64,000 nucleotides of DNA. It comes from Pradoshia eiseniae (lineage in GTDB: Bacteria > Bacillota > Bacilli > Bacillales > Pradoshiaceae). The position numbers were made by a program, and so were the translations under genes. Positions 37,577-46,287 of the stretch are shown here, piece by piece; within the stretch, counting starts at the first letter, position 1; every line of letters starts with the position of its first letter. Under the pieces are notes generated by a model. It was given only the letters and a program-made list of their open reading frames with translations, did not search any database and was not told the origin of the DNA. Location of the stretch: positions 179,322-243,321 of the forward strand of contig NZ_PKOZ01000003.1 in the NCBI RefSeq assembly GCF_002946355.1, written 5' to 3'.

Positions 37577-38316
37577 TGAATTGGCGTACCCTCCTCTTCT
37601 TTTCCTGCTTTAATTAACTCATTTAATTTGGCAATGGCACTTCCGATTCCCCCGACTTCATTAATTAAGCCTGTCCGAACCGCATCCTCCCCAATAACGT
37701 TGGTCCCAATATCCCGAGCTAAATTGCCCCGCGCAAACATCAAATCCTTGAATGTCTCTTCATCTATACTTGAATGCTTAACGACAAAGTTCACTACTCG
37801 ATCCTGCATTTTATCTAAATACTCAAATGATTGTGGAACACCAATCACAAGACCTGTCAGGCGAATTGGATGAATCGTCATTGTTGCTGATTCAGCGATA
37901 AAGGAATAATCACAGCTTGTGGCAATAGGCACACCAATGCTATGTCCGCCCCCAAGGACAATCGATACGGTTGGCTTAGATAGAGTAGAAATCATCTCTG
38001 AAATGGCAAGTCCGGCCTCGACATCACCGCCTACCGTATTAAGGATGACCAGCAAGCCCTCTATTGCCGGATTCTGCTCAATGGCGACCAGCTGCGGAAT
38101 TACATGCTCATATTTTGTTGTTTTGTTTTGAGGCGGCAATTGCATATGCCCTTCTATCTGGCCAATAATATTCAAGCAATGTATATTGGAATCCTTCGGC
38201 AATTGGGGTACATTTGTTTGACCCAAGGATTGAATCTTATCAATTAAGGCACTTGAAGCAATACCCTTATCATCTGCAGGCTTTTCCACACGCGGTACCT
38301 CTTCGGCTTTATCCAT
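37573..38316 (-). CDS. tepA: ClpP-like protease TepA (YmfB)
   Basis: About 247 residues from the ATG at 38316; the frame opens earlier with a TTG that would add 11 residues. It is a ClpP/crotonase-fold serine protease: [14 protein letters not shown], the nucleophile region [19 protein letters not shown] and a His in [10 protein letters not shown]. TepA of B. subtilis acts in spore outgrowth, degrading small acid-soluble spore proteins; it was first described as a translocation-enhancing protein. It lies between rnjB and spoIIIE, as in B. subtilis, but is separated from rnjB here by a long noncoding segment. Confidence 0.93.
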   Translation of the reverse strand: MDKAEEVPRVEKPADDKGIASSALIDKIQSLGQTNVPQLPKDSNIHCLNIIGQIEGHMQLPPQNKTTKYEHVIPQLVAIEQNPAIEGLLVILNTVGGDVEAGLAISEMISTLSKPTVSIVLGGGHSIGVPIATSCDYSFIAESATMTIHPIRLTGLVIGVPQSFEYLDKMQDRVVNFVVKHSSIDEETFKDLMFARGNLARDIGTNVIGEDAVRTGLINEVGGIGSAIAKLNELIKAGKEEEGTPIQ

Positions 38317-38421
38317 ATCAAAAAAATCTCCCTTCCTAAATCCAAGCAAACGCTTGCCATTAGTATGGGCAATTTAGATGGATTCATACGCTTCCAAGCC
38401 CCGCTGACGCAAACCGAGAAA

Positions 38422-38449
38422 CAAAAAAGAACCCCGAAAAAGGGATTCT
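38422..38449 (-). terminator. Intrinsic terminator at the 3' end of the putative structured RNA
   Basis: An 8-bp stem (AGAATCCC with GGGGTTCT, one G-U) and 6-nt loop, then TTTTTT on the minus strand. It begins two bases after the 22-bp terminal stem. No protein gene lies between it and the rnjB terminator, so it must end a noncoding transcript. Confidence 0.85.
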
Positions 38450-38451
38450 CT

Positions 38452-39076
38452 CTTAACACCTTAGGTGACTCAACCATGCATCAGCTGATTTAAAACAATT
38501 CATTACTTCTTCAGTTAGGCACTTTTGGTTCTTGCGTTCAGCTGAAGTGTGTTTGTTCCGCTTATTTAAAGGTTTCTTTACACCTTTTCAAACATTTAAC
38601 ACACTGCATCTATATTCAATTTTCGGTTGCTCAATTCAATACCTGTTGCCAAGACTTGGTTACATGCGGGATAATCTTTCCTCCCTTTTATGCCAGGAAT
38701 ATATGCTCGATCGGTAATATTTAATGATTGGCCTTTGCGTAAAGAGTTATTCCATAGCGCCACCTTTATGTTGAAGATCCGATAAAAGGCTTTTGGTTGA
38801 TTCTATCCAGGCTTTTTATGACATCCCTCTTATCTGTCTGCCAAATCAGCCTTTCCATCTTCTCCCGATTGAGCTATGATTGTTGCAAAGAATCTCACTT
38901 TACTTCAGGTCTGCAATCCACCATTTACATCTATTCACTATGCACTTCATGTAATCAATCTTCTAATAATGGCAATTCAGGAGTCTATATAGCCTACGTT
39001 CGTATTACTCAATTACTGTTCGCAATTACTTAATCGGAACGAAACACTATATGATTGAGTCGCCTAGGGTGTTAAG
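38452..39076. repeat. 22-bp inverted repeats bounding a 625-bp noncoding segment
   Basis: The arms are 38452-38473 and 39055-39076 (CTTAACACCTTAGGTGACTC... against its complement), with 20 of 22 positions complementary. No obvious target-site duplication flanks them. I read them as the closing stem of an RNA; a miniature transposable element is the alternative. Confidence 0.7.
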
Positions 39077-39116
39077 CCTCTTCTTTATTTTTTCCTTTCC
39101 TCCTTTCATTTATTGT

Positions 39117-39141
39117 TTACCCCCACCTCAGAAAATGAAAC
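39117..39141 (-). promoter_or_regulatory. SigmaB-like (general stress) promoter for the structured RNA
   Basis: On the minus strand GTTTCA (39136-39141), a 13-nt spacer and GGGTAA (39117-39122), each one base from the SigmaB consensus GTTTAA/GGGTAT. The predicted start is near 39110, just outside the terminal stem. It lies between the rnjB terminator and the structured segment. Confidence 0.55.
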
Positions 39142-39248
39142 CGCTTTATTTAAAATTTTTTCGATTTTTTTTATAATTTTTTCTGCCTTGCCTGATTTAC
39201 TCCGCCGCAGGATATAGAATCCAGATTAAGCCTATTCATAACCGAAAA

Positions 39249-39289
39249 TAAAAAAAGCAGGCAAAAAAACGGAATCGTTTTTTTGCCTG
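39249..39289 (-). terminator. Strong intrinsic terminator after rnjB
   Basis: A perfect 14-bp stem (CAGGCAAAAAAACG with CGTTTTTTTGCCTG), a tetraloop and a T run on the minus strand. It insulates the downstream noncoding transcript from rnjB. Confidence 0.92.
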
Positions 39290-39320
39290 TCTTGTTAAGG
39301 ACTTAAAAGCTTTGCTCTCT

Positions 39321-40988
39321 TTATACTTCCATGATAATTGGTAAAATCATTGGACGGCGTTTTGTTTTTTCGAATAAGAATGAATGCAGGTTATCGCGGA
39401 TCTCCTGCTTCATTCCAGCCCAGTCAAAGTGATCTTTAGATGTATTCTTAAGAACGATTTCACGTACGATCGTGTTGGACTTCTCCATTAATGATTCTGA
39501 TTCACGGACATAGACAAATCCTCTAGAAATAATTTCAGGACCTGCGACAATACTTTTATCAGAACGGCTGAGAGTAACCACGACAATCAGGATTCCATCC
39601 TGTGATAATAAACGGCGGTCACGCAGGACGATATTTCCAACATCGCCAACGCCAATCCCATCTATCAGAACATTGCCGCTTGTTACTTTGCCGGAACTTT
39701 CGATCTGTTCCTTCGAAATAGAGATGACTTCTCCGTTCTCCGGAATGAGAATTTGTTCCTGCTTGAACCCAATGGACTTAGCGATGCGCATGTGGGCAAT
39801 CAGCATTTTGTAATCTCCCTGGATAGGAATGAAGTATTTAGGTCTCATTAAGTTAAGCATCATTTTGAGCTCTTCTTGGCTGCCGTGTCCTGAAACATGG
39901 ATGCGGTTCTTGCCGGCAACCACCATTGCTCCTGCACGGAACAACAGGTCGATTGTTCTTGACATAAGCAGCTCTCCGCCATATAAAGGATTAGCTGCCA
40001 GCAATACTGTGTCGCCTTGTTTAATGTTCACTTGCTTATGTGCATGCTTGGCCATTTTCTGCAGAACTTCAAACGGTTCACCCTGCTGGCCTGCAGCTAG
40101 GATAACCACTTCATCATCATTGTAGTTCTCAAGCTGATCAACTGGAATGAGCGTTTCATCCGCTAGCTTTAAGTAATTGAAGTTAAGAGCAATATCAAGT
40201 ACCTTTTGCATGGACTTGCCGACAACAGCCACTTTCTTTTGATTATCATGCGCCGCATTGAACACTTGCTGCAATCCATTAACGTTTGAAGCATAGCAGG
40301 CTACGATAATACGGCCTTTCGCCTTGTAAAATTCATCTGACATTTGTGCAGCTACCAATGATTCAGAAGGCGTGAATCCGACTTTTTCAGCACCTGAGCT
40401 GTCAGAAAGCAGGCAAAGGACCCCAGCATCCCCTATGGCTGCCATCTTGCCTACTTCCGCTTTATAATGACCTTGAGCAGCTTGGTCAAATTTGAAGTCG
40501 CCTGTATATACGATTGCTCCCTCTTTCGTGTCAATGCATATACCAACAGAGTCTGGTATGCTGTGATTCGTTTTAAAGAATGTGATTCTTGATGATGCAA
40601 AGCGAAGGGCTGTATTGGAATCCACTACTTCAAATTCAACATCTACTCTTCCTTTGATTTCTTCAATTTTGGCTTTAGCCAATTCAATGGTCAAACGAGT
40701 CCCATACACAGGGGCATCTAGATCCTCAATGATATAAGGCAATGCACCAATATGGTCTTCATGACCATGTGACAGGAAAATCCCTTGAACACGTTCTTTA
40801 TTTTCGATTAAATAGCTGATGTCAGGGATGACGACATCAATCCCGAGCATCTCGGTTTCCGGAAACATTAATCCGGCATCAAGAACGAATATGTCTTCAT
40901 CCACTTCGATGACATACATATTCTTTCCTATCTCCCCAGCACCGCCTAAGGCGATCACTTTAATATTTTGTGTTTGTTGTTTAACCAA
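39321..40988 (-). CDS. rnjB: Ribonuclease J2
   Basis: 555 residues from a TTG start at 40988, seven bases after AGGAGG; this gives exactly the B. subtilis length, while the ATG upstream would add 13 unsupported residues. It is a metallo-beta-lactamase/beta-CASP RNase: VIALGGAGEIGKN, the motif H74-G-H76-E-D78-H79 (FLSHGHEDHIGALP), VYTGDFKFDQ and SGHGSQEELKMMLNLMRPKYFIPIQGDY. The C-terminal domain ends KTKRRPMILPIIMEV. It pairs with RNase J1 in 5' exonucleolytic decay. The call as J2 rests on position between dapA and tepA. Unlike B. subtilis J2 as I recall it, the metal-binding motif is fully intact. Confidence 0.93.
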   Translation of the reverse strand: MVKQQTQNIKVIALGGAGEIGKNMYVIEVDEDIFVLDAGLMFPETEMLGIDVVIPDISYLIENKERVQGIFLSHGHEDHIGALPYIIEDLDAPVYGTRLTIELAKAKIEEIKGRVDVEFEVVDSNTALRFASSRITFFKTNHSIPDSVGICIDTKEGAIVYTGDFKFDQAAQGHYKAEVGKMAAIGDAGVLCLLSDSSGAEKVGFTPSESLVAAQMSDEFYKAKGRIIVACYASNVNGLQQVFNAAHDNQKKVAVVGKSMQKVLDIALNFNYLKLADETLIPVDQLENYNDDEVVILAAGQQGEPFEVLQKMAKHAHKQVNIKQGDTVLLAANPLYGGELLMSRTIDLLFRAGAMVVAGKNRIHVSGHGSQEELKMMLNLMRPKYFIPIQGDYKMLIAHMRIAKSIGFKQEQILIPENGEVISISKEQIESSGKVTSGNVLIDGIGVGDVGNIVLRDRRLLSQDGILIVVVTLSRSDKSIVAGPEIISRGFVYVRESESLMEKSNTIVREIVLKNTSKDHFDWAGMKQEIRDNLHSFLFEKTKRRPMILPIIMEV

Positions 40989-41035
40989 TTTAGTTCCTCC
41001 TGTATTTAACTGCTCGTCCATTTCCAATTGAAACC

Positions 41036-41041
41036 ATTATA
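41036..41041 (-). promoter_or_regulatory. Possible -10 element for rnjB
   Basis: A perfect TATAAT on the minus strand about 48 bases before the TTG start; no good -35 hexamer is found at 16-18 nt. Confidence 0.45.
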
Positions 41042-41149
41042 ACCGATATCCACTCATGTACGCTACCCAGACGGACTTTTTCAATAAATCACTCAATTAC
41101 TAACACTCTTTACTTTTTTAGTGATATGTATATATGTAACAAACAGTAG

Positions 41150-41179
41150 CAAAAGCCAACCGCGCTGGATTGGCTTTTG
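41150..41179 (-). terminator. Probable terminator after dapA
   Basis: A perfect 9-bp stem AAAAGCCAA/TTGGCTTTT with a 10-nt loop on the minus strand; the T tract is mostly inside the stem. Confidence 0.65.
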
Positions 41180-41208
41180 TCCATTAGAATCGATAGGATA
41201 AAAGATAC

Positions 41209-42081
41209 TTATAGCGTGTTTAGCAGCTTGATAAGCGTGTTTCTTTCGACCTCATTCATCGGTACAAGAGGTAAGCGAACAGATCCTACGTCTATTCCTT
41301 TAATTTGTAAGGCCGTCTTGACCGGTGCAGGGCTTGGAGCCATGAATAATCCTTCCATGATTGGAAGAACACGCTGATGAATCCTTGCAGCTTCCTCTTT
41401 ATCACCAGAAAGGAATTTTTGAACCATATCTTGAATGTCTCGACCGATGATATGCGAAGCAACGGATACGACACCCGTTCCCCCAATCGCCAGCACTGGC
41501 AGGGCTAATCCGTCATCCCCGCTGTACAATTCAAAATCATCCGGTGTGTTGGCAATGATTTTTGTCATTGCGCTAAAATCCCCGCTCGCCTCTTTAATCG
41601 CCACAATATTCTTAACCTCTGATAGACGAATCACTGTCTCAGGAGAGATATTGGTAACCGTTCTGCCAGGAACATTATAGACCATTACCGGCAGGCTTGT
41701 AGAATCAGCAACTGCCTTGAAATGCTGATATAGTCCTTCCTGATTCGGTTTATTATAGTAAGGGGCAACAAGCATAATACCGTCAACGCCTGCTTGTTCC
41801 GCTTTTTTCGTTAAGCTGATGGAGGCATACGTATTATTGCTTCCTGTGCCAGCTATAACTGGCACACGTTTATTCACAATTTTGACGACATACTCAAATA
41901 ATGCCACTTTCTCTTCTGCCGTCAATGTAGGAGATTCTCCTGTTGTACCTGAGACAACGAGCGAGTCGCTGCCTGTTTCAATCAAATAATCAACTAATTT
42001 AGCTGTTTTAGCAAAGTCAATATTCCCTTTATTGTCAAAAGGAGTAACCATTGCTGTGGATACGCGGCCAAATAGACCCAT
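41209..42081 (-). CDS. dapA: 4-hydroxy-tetrahydrodipicolinate synthase
   Basis: A 290-residue class I aldolase. The Schiff-base lysine is in NIVAIKEASGDF and the catalytic tyrosine in VMVYNVPGRTV. GTTGESPTL carries the Thr pair, and GTGSNNTYASISL is also typical. It condenses pyruvate with aspartate semialdehyde, feeding both diaminopimelate/lysine and, through DpaAB, spore dipicolinate. It is the last gene of the asd-dapG-dapA series. GGGAGTGG precedes the ATG. Confidence 0.98.
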   Translation of the reverse strand: MGLFGRVSTAMVTPFDNKGNIDFAKTAKLVDYLIETGSDSLVVSGTTGESPTLTAEEKVALFEYVVKIVNKRVPVIAGTGSNNTYASISLTKKAEQAGVDGIMLVAPYYNKPNQEGLYQHFKAVADSTSLPVMVYNVPGRTVTNISPETVIRLSEVKNIVAIKEASGDFSAMTKIIANTPDDFELYSGDDGLALPVLAIGGTGVVSVASHIIGRDIQDMVQKFLSGDKEEAARIHQRVLPIMEGLFMAPSPAPVKTALQIKGIDVGSVRLPLVPMNEVERNTLIKLLNTL

Positions 42082-42111
42082 ACTTCCACTCCCTTTTAGT
42101 TAAGATTTATC

Positions 42112-43362
42112 TCAATAATCGGTCGCCCAATCGATGTCACTTTCGTCCTCAAGATGAAGATTAAATGCACTATGAAGGGCATTGACAGCTTCCACCAAGT
42201 CCTTTTCCTTCACAAGTACCCAGATGGTTGTATGACTGTCTGCCGATTGAAGGATTTGAATTCCTCTCTCCGATAATGGTGTCACGATCTTGGCCGTCAC
42301 ACCAGGCACACCTGTTATTCCCGCTCCGACAACCGATACTTTAGCACAATTCGGCTCGATAGCCGGATCATGACCAAGATCCCTTAGGACAGAAATGGCC
42401 GTATCAGCGTCCTTGTCTGAAACTGTGTAGATAACACCATTCGGATAGATGTTAATAAAATCAACGCTGATTTTGGCATTGGCCATTGCCGTGAATACTT
42501 CTGTCTGCAAATCATATTGCCCTTCCTTTGCTTGGACCTTGATTTGTGTAATTTGACCAACATGGGCAATCCCCGTAACAAGCCGCTCCTGGATATCACT
42601 TCCGCGGCGATGCTTCGGATGGCTTGTAACCAATGTACCCTCTCCATCAGTATATGTGGAACGAATCCTCATTGGTACTTTTGCCTGCATGGCAATTTCA
42701 ACTGCCCGAGGATGAATCACTTTTGCTCCTTGGTAGGCCATATTGCAAACTTCCGTATAAGTGACAACAGACAACGGGCGCGCTTTTTCTGCAATACGCG
42801 GGTCTGCTGTCATGATACCTTCCACATCAGTGAATATATCTACATATTCTGCTCCTAATGCTGCACCGAGAGCTGCCGCTGACGTGTCACTGCCACCCCG
42901 GCCAATGGTCGTAACATCACCATTTTCGGCCACACCTTGAAATCCAGTAACAACGATGACATCAGAGCTTTCAAGTTCTTGTAAGAGGCGATCGGTCTCC
43001 ATCTCCAATATCTTCGCATTCGTATAATCCTGACTCGTGCGGAACCCAGCCTGTCCTCCGGTTAAAGCTGTTGCTTTAATTCCATTTTGAAGAAGCATGT
43101 TCGCGAATACCACTGATGAGATGACTTCGCCACAGGATAAAAGCAAGTCCTGTTCCCGTTCATTCAAAAGTGTAGCTGGACCATTAACAAGTGAAAGCAA
43201 TGTATCTGTCGCATAAGGGTCTCCCATTCTGCCCATGGCAGATACAACGACGACAACCTTATATCCTTCATTCAGTCCGTTCCGAATATGATTTAAGGCA
43301 AGTTCCCTGCTCTTTGGATCACGAACGGATGTACCGCCAAATTTTTGAATGATAATTTTCAT
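42112..43362 (-). CDS. dapG: Aspartate kinase I (diaminopimelate-sensitive type)
   Basis: 416 residues from the ATG at 43362, with GAGGTG seven bases upstream; the longer frame has no site. It has the kinase signature KFGGTSVRD at residues 6-14, catalytic region residues in GRGGSDTSAAALGAALGAEYVDIFTDVEG, and two ACT domains in the C-terminal third (VTGIAHVGQITQIKV and VSVVGAGITGVPGVTAKIV). It phosphorylates aspartate for the lysine/DAP branch. Position between asd and dapA identifies it as the DapG isozyme. The C-terminal tail is acidic (LEDESDIDWATDY). Confidence 0.97.
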   Translation of the reverse strand: MKIIIQKFGGTSVRDPKSRELALNHIRNGLNEGYKVVVVVSAMGRMGDPYATDTLLSLVNGPATLLNEREQDLLLSCGEVISSVVFANMLLQNGIKATALTGGQAGFRTSQDYTNAKILEMETDRLLQELESSDVIVVTGFQGVAENGDVTTIGRGGSDTSAAALGAALGAEYVDIFTDVEGIMTADPRIAEKARPLSVVTYTEVCNMAYQGAKVIHPRAVEIAMQAKVPMRIRSTYTDGEGTLVTSHPKHRRGSDIQERLVTGIAHVGQITQIKVQAKEGQYDLQTEVFTAMANAKISVDFINIYPNGVIYTVSDKDADTAISVLRDLGHDPAIEPNCAKVSVVGAGITGVPGVTAKIVTPLSERGIQILQSADSHTTIWVLVKEKDLVEAVNALHSAFNLHLEDESDIDWATDY

Positions 43363-43478
43363 TTTTACACCTCGAAATCGGCCTTTTTGATCTGCAACAA
43401 TCAAAAAGGCCGGATATACTACACTCAAGTAAGTTCTAAAGATCCGATAGATATATAAACAATTCTTATAAATTCAAG

Positions 43479-44525
43479 TTATTTAACAATTCCTAACCGA
43501 ATAAGGCTCTCTGCAATTTGGACAGAATTCCAAGCTGCTCCTTTTAATAGATTATCGGAAACAACCCACATATGGAATCCCTTGTCTTCATCCAAATCTT
43601 TCCGAATACGACCGACAAATACGTCATTCTTGCCGACACAATCCGCTGGCATAGGGTATATCTGTTCGGATGGATTATCTTGAAGAACGATCCCGGGAGC
43701 GTTACTTAGCAGCTTTTGAATCTGCTCAGCCGTGACGCCTTCTTGATCAATTTCAATATAGACGGATTCAGAGTGCCCGACAGCAATCGGAAGTCTCACA
43801 CAAGTTGCGGATACTTTCAGTTCAGGCATATGCATGATTTTCTTTGTTTCGTTGATCATCTTCATTTCTTCATACGTGAATCCATTTTCCGTAAATACAT
43901 CGATTTGAGGGATAGCATTAAACGCGATTTGATAATGCTTCTCTGCTCCCTTCACTGGAAGGATTTCTGCTTTAGGTGCTTCATTATTTAGAATCGCCTC
44001 AGTCTGAGTATGCAATTCTTCAATCGCTGCTGCTCCAGCTCCAGAAACAGCTTGATAGGTAGAGACAACCACCTTCTTCAGCCCAAATGCCTCACGGATC
44101 GGTTCAAGAGCCGCGACCATCTGGATGGTGGAACAATTCGGGTTAGCGATAATTCCGTTATGTCCATGAAGATCACTTTCATTGACCTCAGGTACCACAA
44201 GCGGAACATTTTCATCCATACGGAATGCACTCGTATTGTCAACCACGATAGCCCCGCGCTTAACCGCTTCAGGAGCCAATTTCTTTGAAATACTTCCTCC
44301 CGCACTGAACAAAGCTATATCAACGCCCTCAAAACTTTCTGGACGCGCTTCTTGTACAATAACCTTTTCCCCGTTGAATTCAATTTCTTTTCCTGCAGAA
44401 CGAGAAGAGGATAATAAACTGATTTCCCCGATTGGGAAGCTTCTTTTTTGGAGCGTTTCAATCATTTGCTGGCCAACAGCGCCAGTTGCGCCTACTACGG
44501 CTACATGAAATTTTTTTTGAGACAT
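43479..44525 (-). CDS. asd: Aspartate-semialdehyde dehydrogenase
   Basis: 348 residues from the ATG at 44525, which has AAGGGGT upstream; the first in-frame ATG adds eight residues without support. It shows the NADP motif [12 protein letters not shown] (residues 9-20), the catalytic Cys in [13 protein letters not shown] and the active-site His in [12 protein letters not shown]. It reduces aspartyl phosphate to the semialdehyde. It begins the asd-dapG-dapA series and has a candidate SigmaA promoter, so it can be expressed in growth separately from the sporulation genes dpaAB. Confidence 0.98.
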   Translation of the reverse strand: MSQKKFHVAVVGATGAVGQQMIETLQKRSFPIGEISLLSSSRSAGKEIEFNGEKVIVQEARPESFEGVDIALFSAGGSISKKLAPEAVKRGAIVVDNTSAFRMDENVPLVVPEVNESDLHGHNGIIANPNCSTIQMVAALEPIREAFGLKKVVVSTYQAVSGAGAAAIEELHTQTEAILNNEAPKAEILPVKGAEKHYQIAFNAIPQIDVFTENGFTYEEMKMINETKKIMHMPELKVSATCVRLPIAVGHSESVYIEIDQEGVTAEQIQKLLSNAPGIVLQDNPSEQIYPMPADCVGKNDVFVGRIRKDLDEDKGFHMWVVSDNLLKGAAWNSVQIAESLIRLGIVK

Positions 44526-44606
44526 GTTTGTTACCCCTTCCGTAAACATTTATAGATAGATTTATGAGCTATATCTGTAGAAAAAATTTAAACAATTATC
44601 ACAACT

Positions 44607-44635
44607 ATTATCATATCCATTATGAAAAAGAGCAA
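44607..44635 (-). promoter_or_regulatory. Candidate SigmaA promoter for asd-dapG-dapA
   Basis: On the minus strand TTGCTC (44630-44635), a 17-nt spacer and GATAAT (44607-44612), about 80 bases before asd. Confidence 0.48.
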
Positions 44636-44711
44636 CATTTTTTCCCTGCTGGTGATAATTCGTTCTTTTAAGAATATATTATACTATATTTTTGTCGATT
44701 CATCGTGCTTT

Positions 44712-45302
44712 TCATGAGAATCTTTCGATTAATATCGGCTGAATTTGTTTCATCTCGAGGGCATATTCAACTGTTTCAATCAAGCTATCCATTTTCGCCA
44801 CCATTGAATTTGGCTTATTATGAGGATCATCCTGACCAAATGGGATGAAGAAGATATCCTTTGTGCTTAATAATCGCATCAAATTGACGCCATTAAGACC
44901 TAAGGCATCATTTGTTGAGATTCCAAGCACAACTGGGCGATGATTTCTTAATGTTGCCTTCGCTGCCATCAAAACCGGAGAATCATTTTGCGCATTGGCA
45001 AACTTGCTCATGGAAACTCCGGTCATTGGGGCAATGACCATGCAATCAAGGGGCATCTTTGGCCCAAGCGGCTCCGCATCTACAATTGTATCAATGACTT
45101 TGCGATTCGTCAGTTTTTCAATTCTAGCTACCCAATCCTCGCCATTGCCAAATCTCGTATCCGTATTTTTCACTGTATGGGTTACGACAGGAATGACTTC
45201 AGCACCGCCATTCACAAGATTTTCAATTTGAGGATATACCTCATCATACGTACAGTGAGAACCAGTTAACCCAAAGCCTATACGCTTGCCTTTAATCTTC
45301 AT
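44712..45302 (-). CDS. dpaB: Dipicolinate synthase subunit B
   Basis: A 196-residue flavoprotein-like subunit (RIGFGLTGSHCTYDEVYPQI, DCMVIAPMTGVSMSKFANAQNDSPVLMAAKATLRNHRPVVLGIST). With DpaA it makes dipicolinic acid in the mother cell, a major component of the spore core. Its start overlaps the dpaA stop by 4 bases, so the two subunits are translationally coupled. AAAGGGGAA precedes the ATG. Confidence 0.97.
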   Translation of the reverse strand: MKIKGKRIGFGLTGSHCTYDEVYPQIENLVNGGAEVIPVVTHTVKNTDTRFGNGEDWVARIEKLTNRKVIDTIVDAEPLGPKMPLDCMVIAPMTGVSMSKFANAQNDSPVLMAAKATLRNHRPVVLGISTNDALGLNGVNLMRLLSTKDIFFIPFGQDDPHNKPNSMVAKMDSLIETVEYALEMKQIQPILIERFS

Positions 45303-46201
45303 GATTGTTTCCCCTTTCCCTTCTCAAGTTCCTCATACAAAAGTTGGCCTAGGACATTCGCCAGGATTTTACCAGCTGTTTTTGGGGCAACAATGCCAGG
45401 CAAACCGGGGGCTAGAATCGCTTTTATGCCACGTTTTTCAGCATAGCGGAAATCGGTGCCTCCAGGCTTTGAAGCAAGGTCGATTATCAATGTACGGGAC
45501 GGCATTTTCGCAAGAACATTGGCCGTGATGATTTTGTGTGGAATCGTATTAATACAAATATCCACATGATCCACTTCTTTCTCCAATTCCGAGGTGAAAA
45601 AAGGAGTTAGTCCCATTTCGCTAATCCTGGCTATATGCTCTGTTTTTCTGGCGCCGACCTTCACCTTGGCCCCTAGGGCATGAAAGCTGCGCGCGACACT
45701 CATTCCTGTCCTGCCAAGACCAAGCACAATGACATTCGAGCCATGGATGGTGAAATCGGTATGCTGGATGGCCATCATGATGGCTCCCTCGACCGTTGGG
45801 ATGGAGTTATAAATGGCTACATCATTTCTTTCAAAGAGCTGAACAAGCTTTCGGTTCGCCTTAGCGGTCAATTCAGATAAATAATCATTGCTAATTCCCG
45901 AATATATCGTGCAATGCTCTGGTGTATTGTTCAAGAAATCCTCTGTAAGGACAACCTGGCTGCTAGAGAAGATTGTCTCTATTTTGCCTTCCATATTGGT
46001 TCCCGCTACCGGCAAAATGATGGCATCCAGTTCAGTGACAGGAAGGTCCTCAAGCGATTCCTTCACCGCTCCTGTATAAGCATGTGCCAATTGTTCAAAG
46101 CCGGTTAAATACACTTTTGCATCCAATTCCGTCAATTTACGAATTACTTCAAGCTGCCTGGCGTCACCGCCAAGGACAGCAATCTGCATCCCTGTGAGCA
46201 T
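45299..46201 (-). CDS. dpaA: Dipicolinate synthase subunit A
   Basis: A 300-residue NAD(P)-binding subunit. An N-terminal dipicolinate-synthase domain (AVLGGDARQLEVIRKL, LPVAGTNMEGKI) is followed by a Rossmann motif VIVLGLGRTGMSVARSFHALGAKV. It also carries the segment IDLASKPGGTDFRYAEKRGIKAILAPGLPGIVAPKTAG. It oxidises dihydrodipicolinate-pathway intermediates to dipicolinate during late sporulation, in the mother cell. It is the first gene of the dpaAB operon. A SigmaK-like promoter can be drawn upstream. Confidence 0.97.
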   Translation of the reverse strand: MLTGMQIAVLGGDARQLEVIRKLTELDAKVYLTGFEQLAHAYTGAVKESLEDLPVTELDAIILPVAGTNMEGKIETIFSSSQVVLTEDFLNNTPEHCTIYSGISNDYLSELTAKANRKLVQLFERNDVAIYNSIPTVEGAIMMAIQHTDFTIHGSNVIVLGLGRTGMSVARSFHALGAKVKVGARKTEHIARISEMGLTPFFTSELEKEVDHVDICINTIPHKIITANVLAKMPSRTLIIDLASKPGGTDFRYAEKRGIKAILAPGLPGIVAPKTAGKILANVLGQLLYEELEKGKGKQS

Positions 46202-46287
46202 GGAGGAGTTTCACCTTCTTTTTTGTTTGGTTGTATGCTGGTGATTACTTTAACGCAGTTATTCACTACGTGCATATAGTTCTCTCA

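Larger units (their letters stand above)
38422..39110 (-). ncRNA. Candidate large structured noncoding RNA (unassigned family)
   Basis: No plausible protein is encoded on either strand. The segment is closed by a 22-bp stem (39055-39076 with 38452-38473; 20 Watson-Crick pairs and two A-C positions) and encloses nested helices on the minus strand: CTATAT/ATATAG at 39047-39052 and 38987-38992 around GAACG/CGTTC. Others are 38919-38925 with 38968-38974, 38878-38882 with 38914-38918 around 38885-38890/38898-38903, and 38696-38701 with 38748-38753. A long arm pairs 38773-38778, 38784-38791 and 38792-38796 with 38857-38862, 38848-38855 and 38841-38845. Further helices are 38547-38553 with 38598-38604 and 38509-38514 with 38542-38547. 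G-U pairs in internal helices favour the minus strand. A SigmaB-like promoter and a terminator bracket it. The size recalls OLE, GOLLD or ROOL RNAs, but I cannot match it to any of them. Confidence 0.6.

Noticed and set aside
38797-39033. Plus-strand 78-codon open frame inside the noncoding segment
   Set aside because: It has no ribosome site, a low-complexity Ser/Ile-rich composition, and lies over predicted RNA helices of the other strand. Nothing in it resembles a protein family.
38422-39110. Group I or group II intron, RNase P RNA, tmRNA or T-box as identity of the structured RNA
   Set aside because: No group II domain V or GUGYG start, no group I core elements, no CCA-like tmRNA ends or tag frame, and no T-box sequence were found. 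Size and context also disagree.
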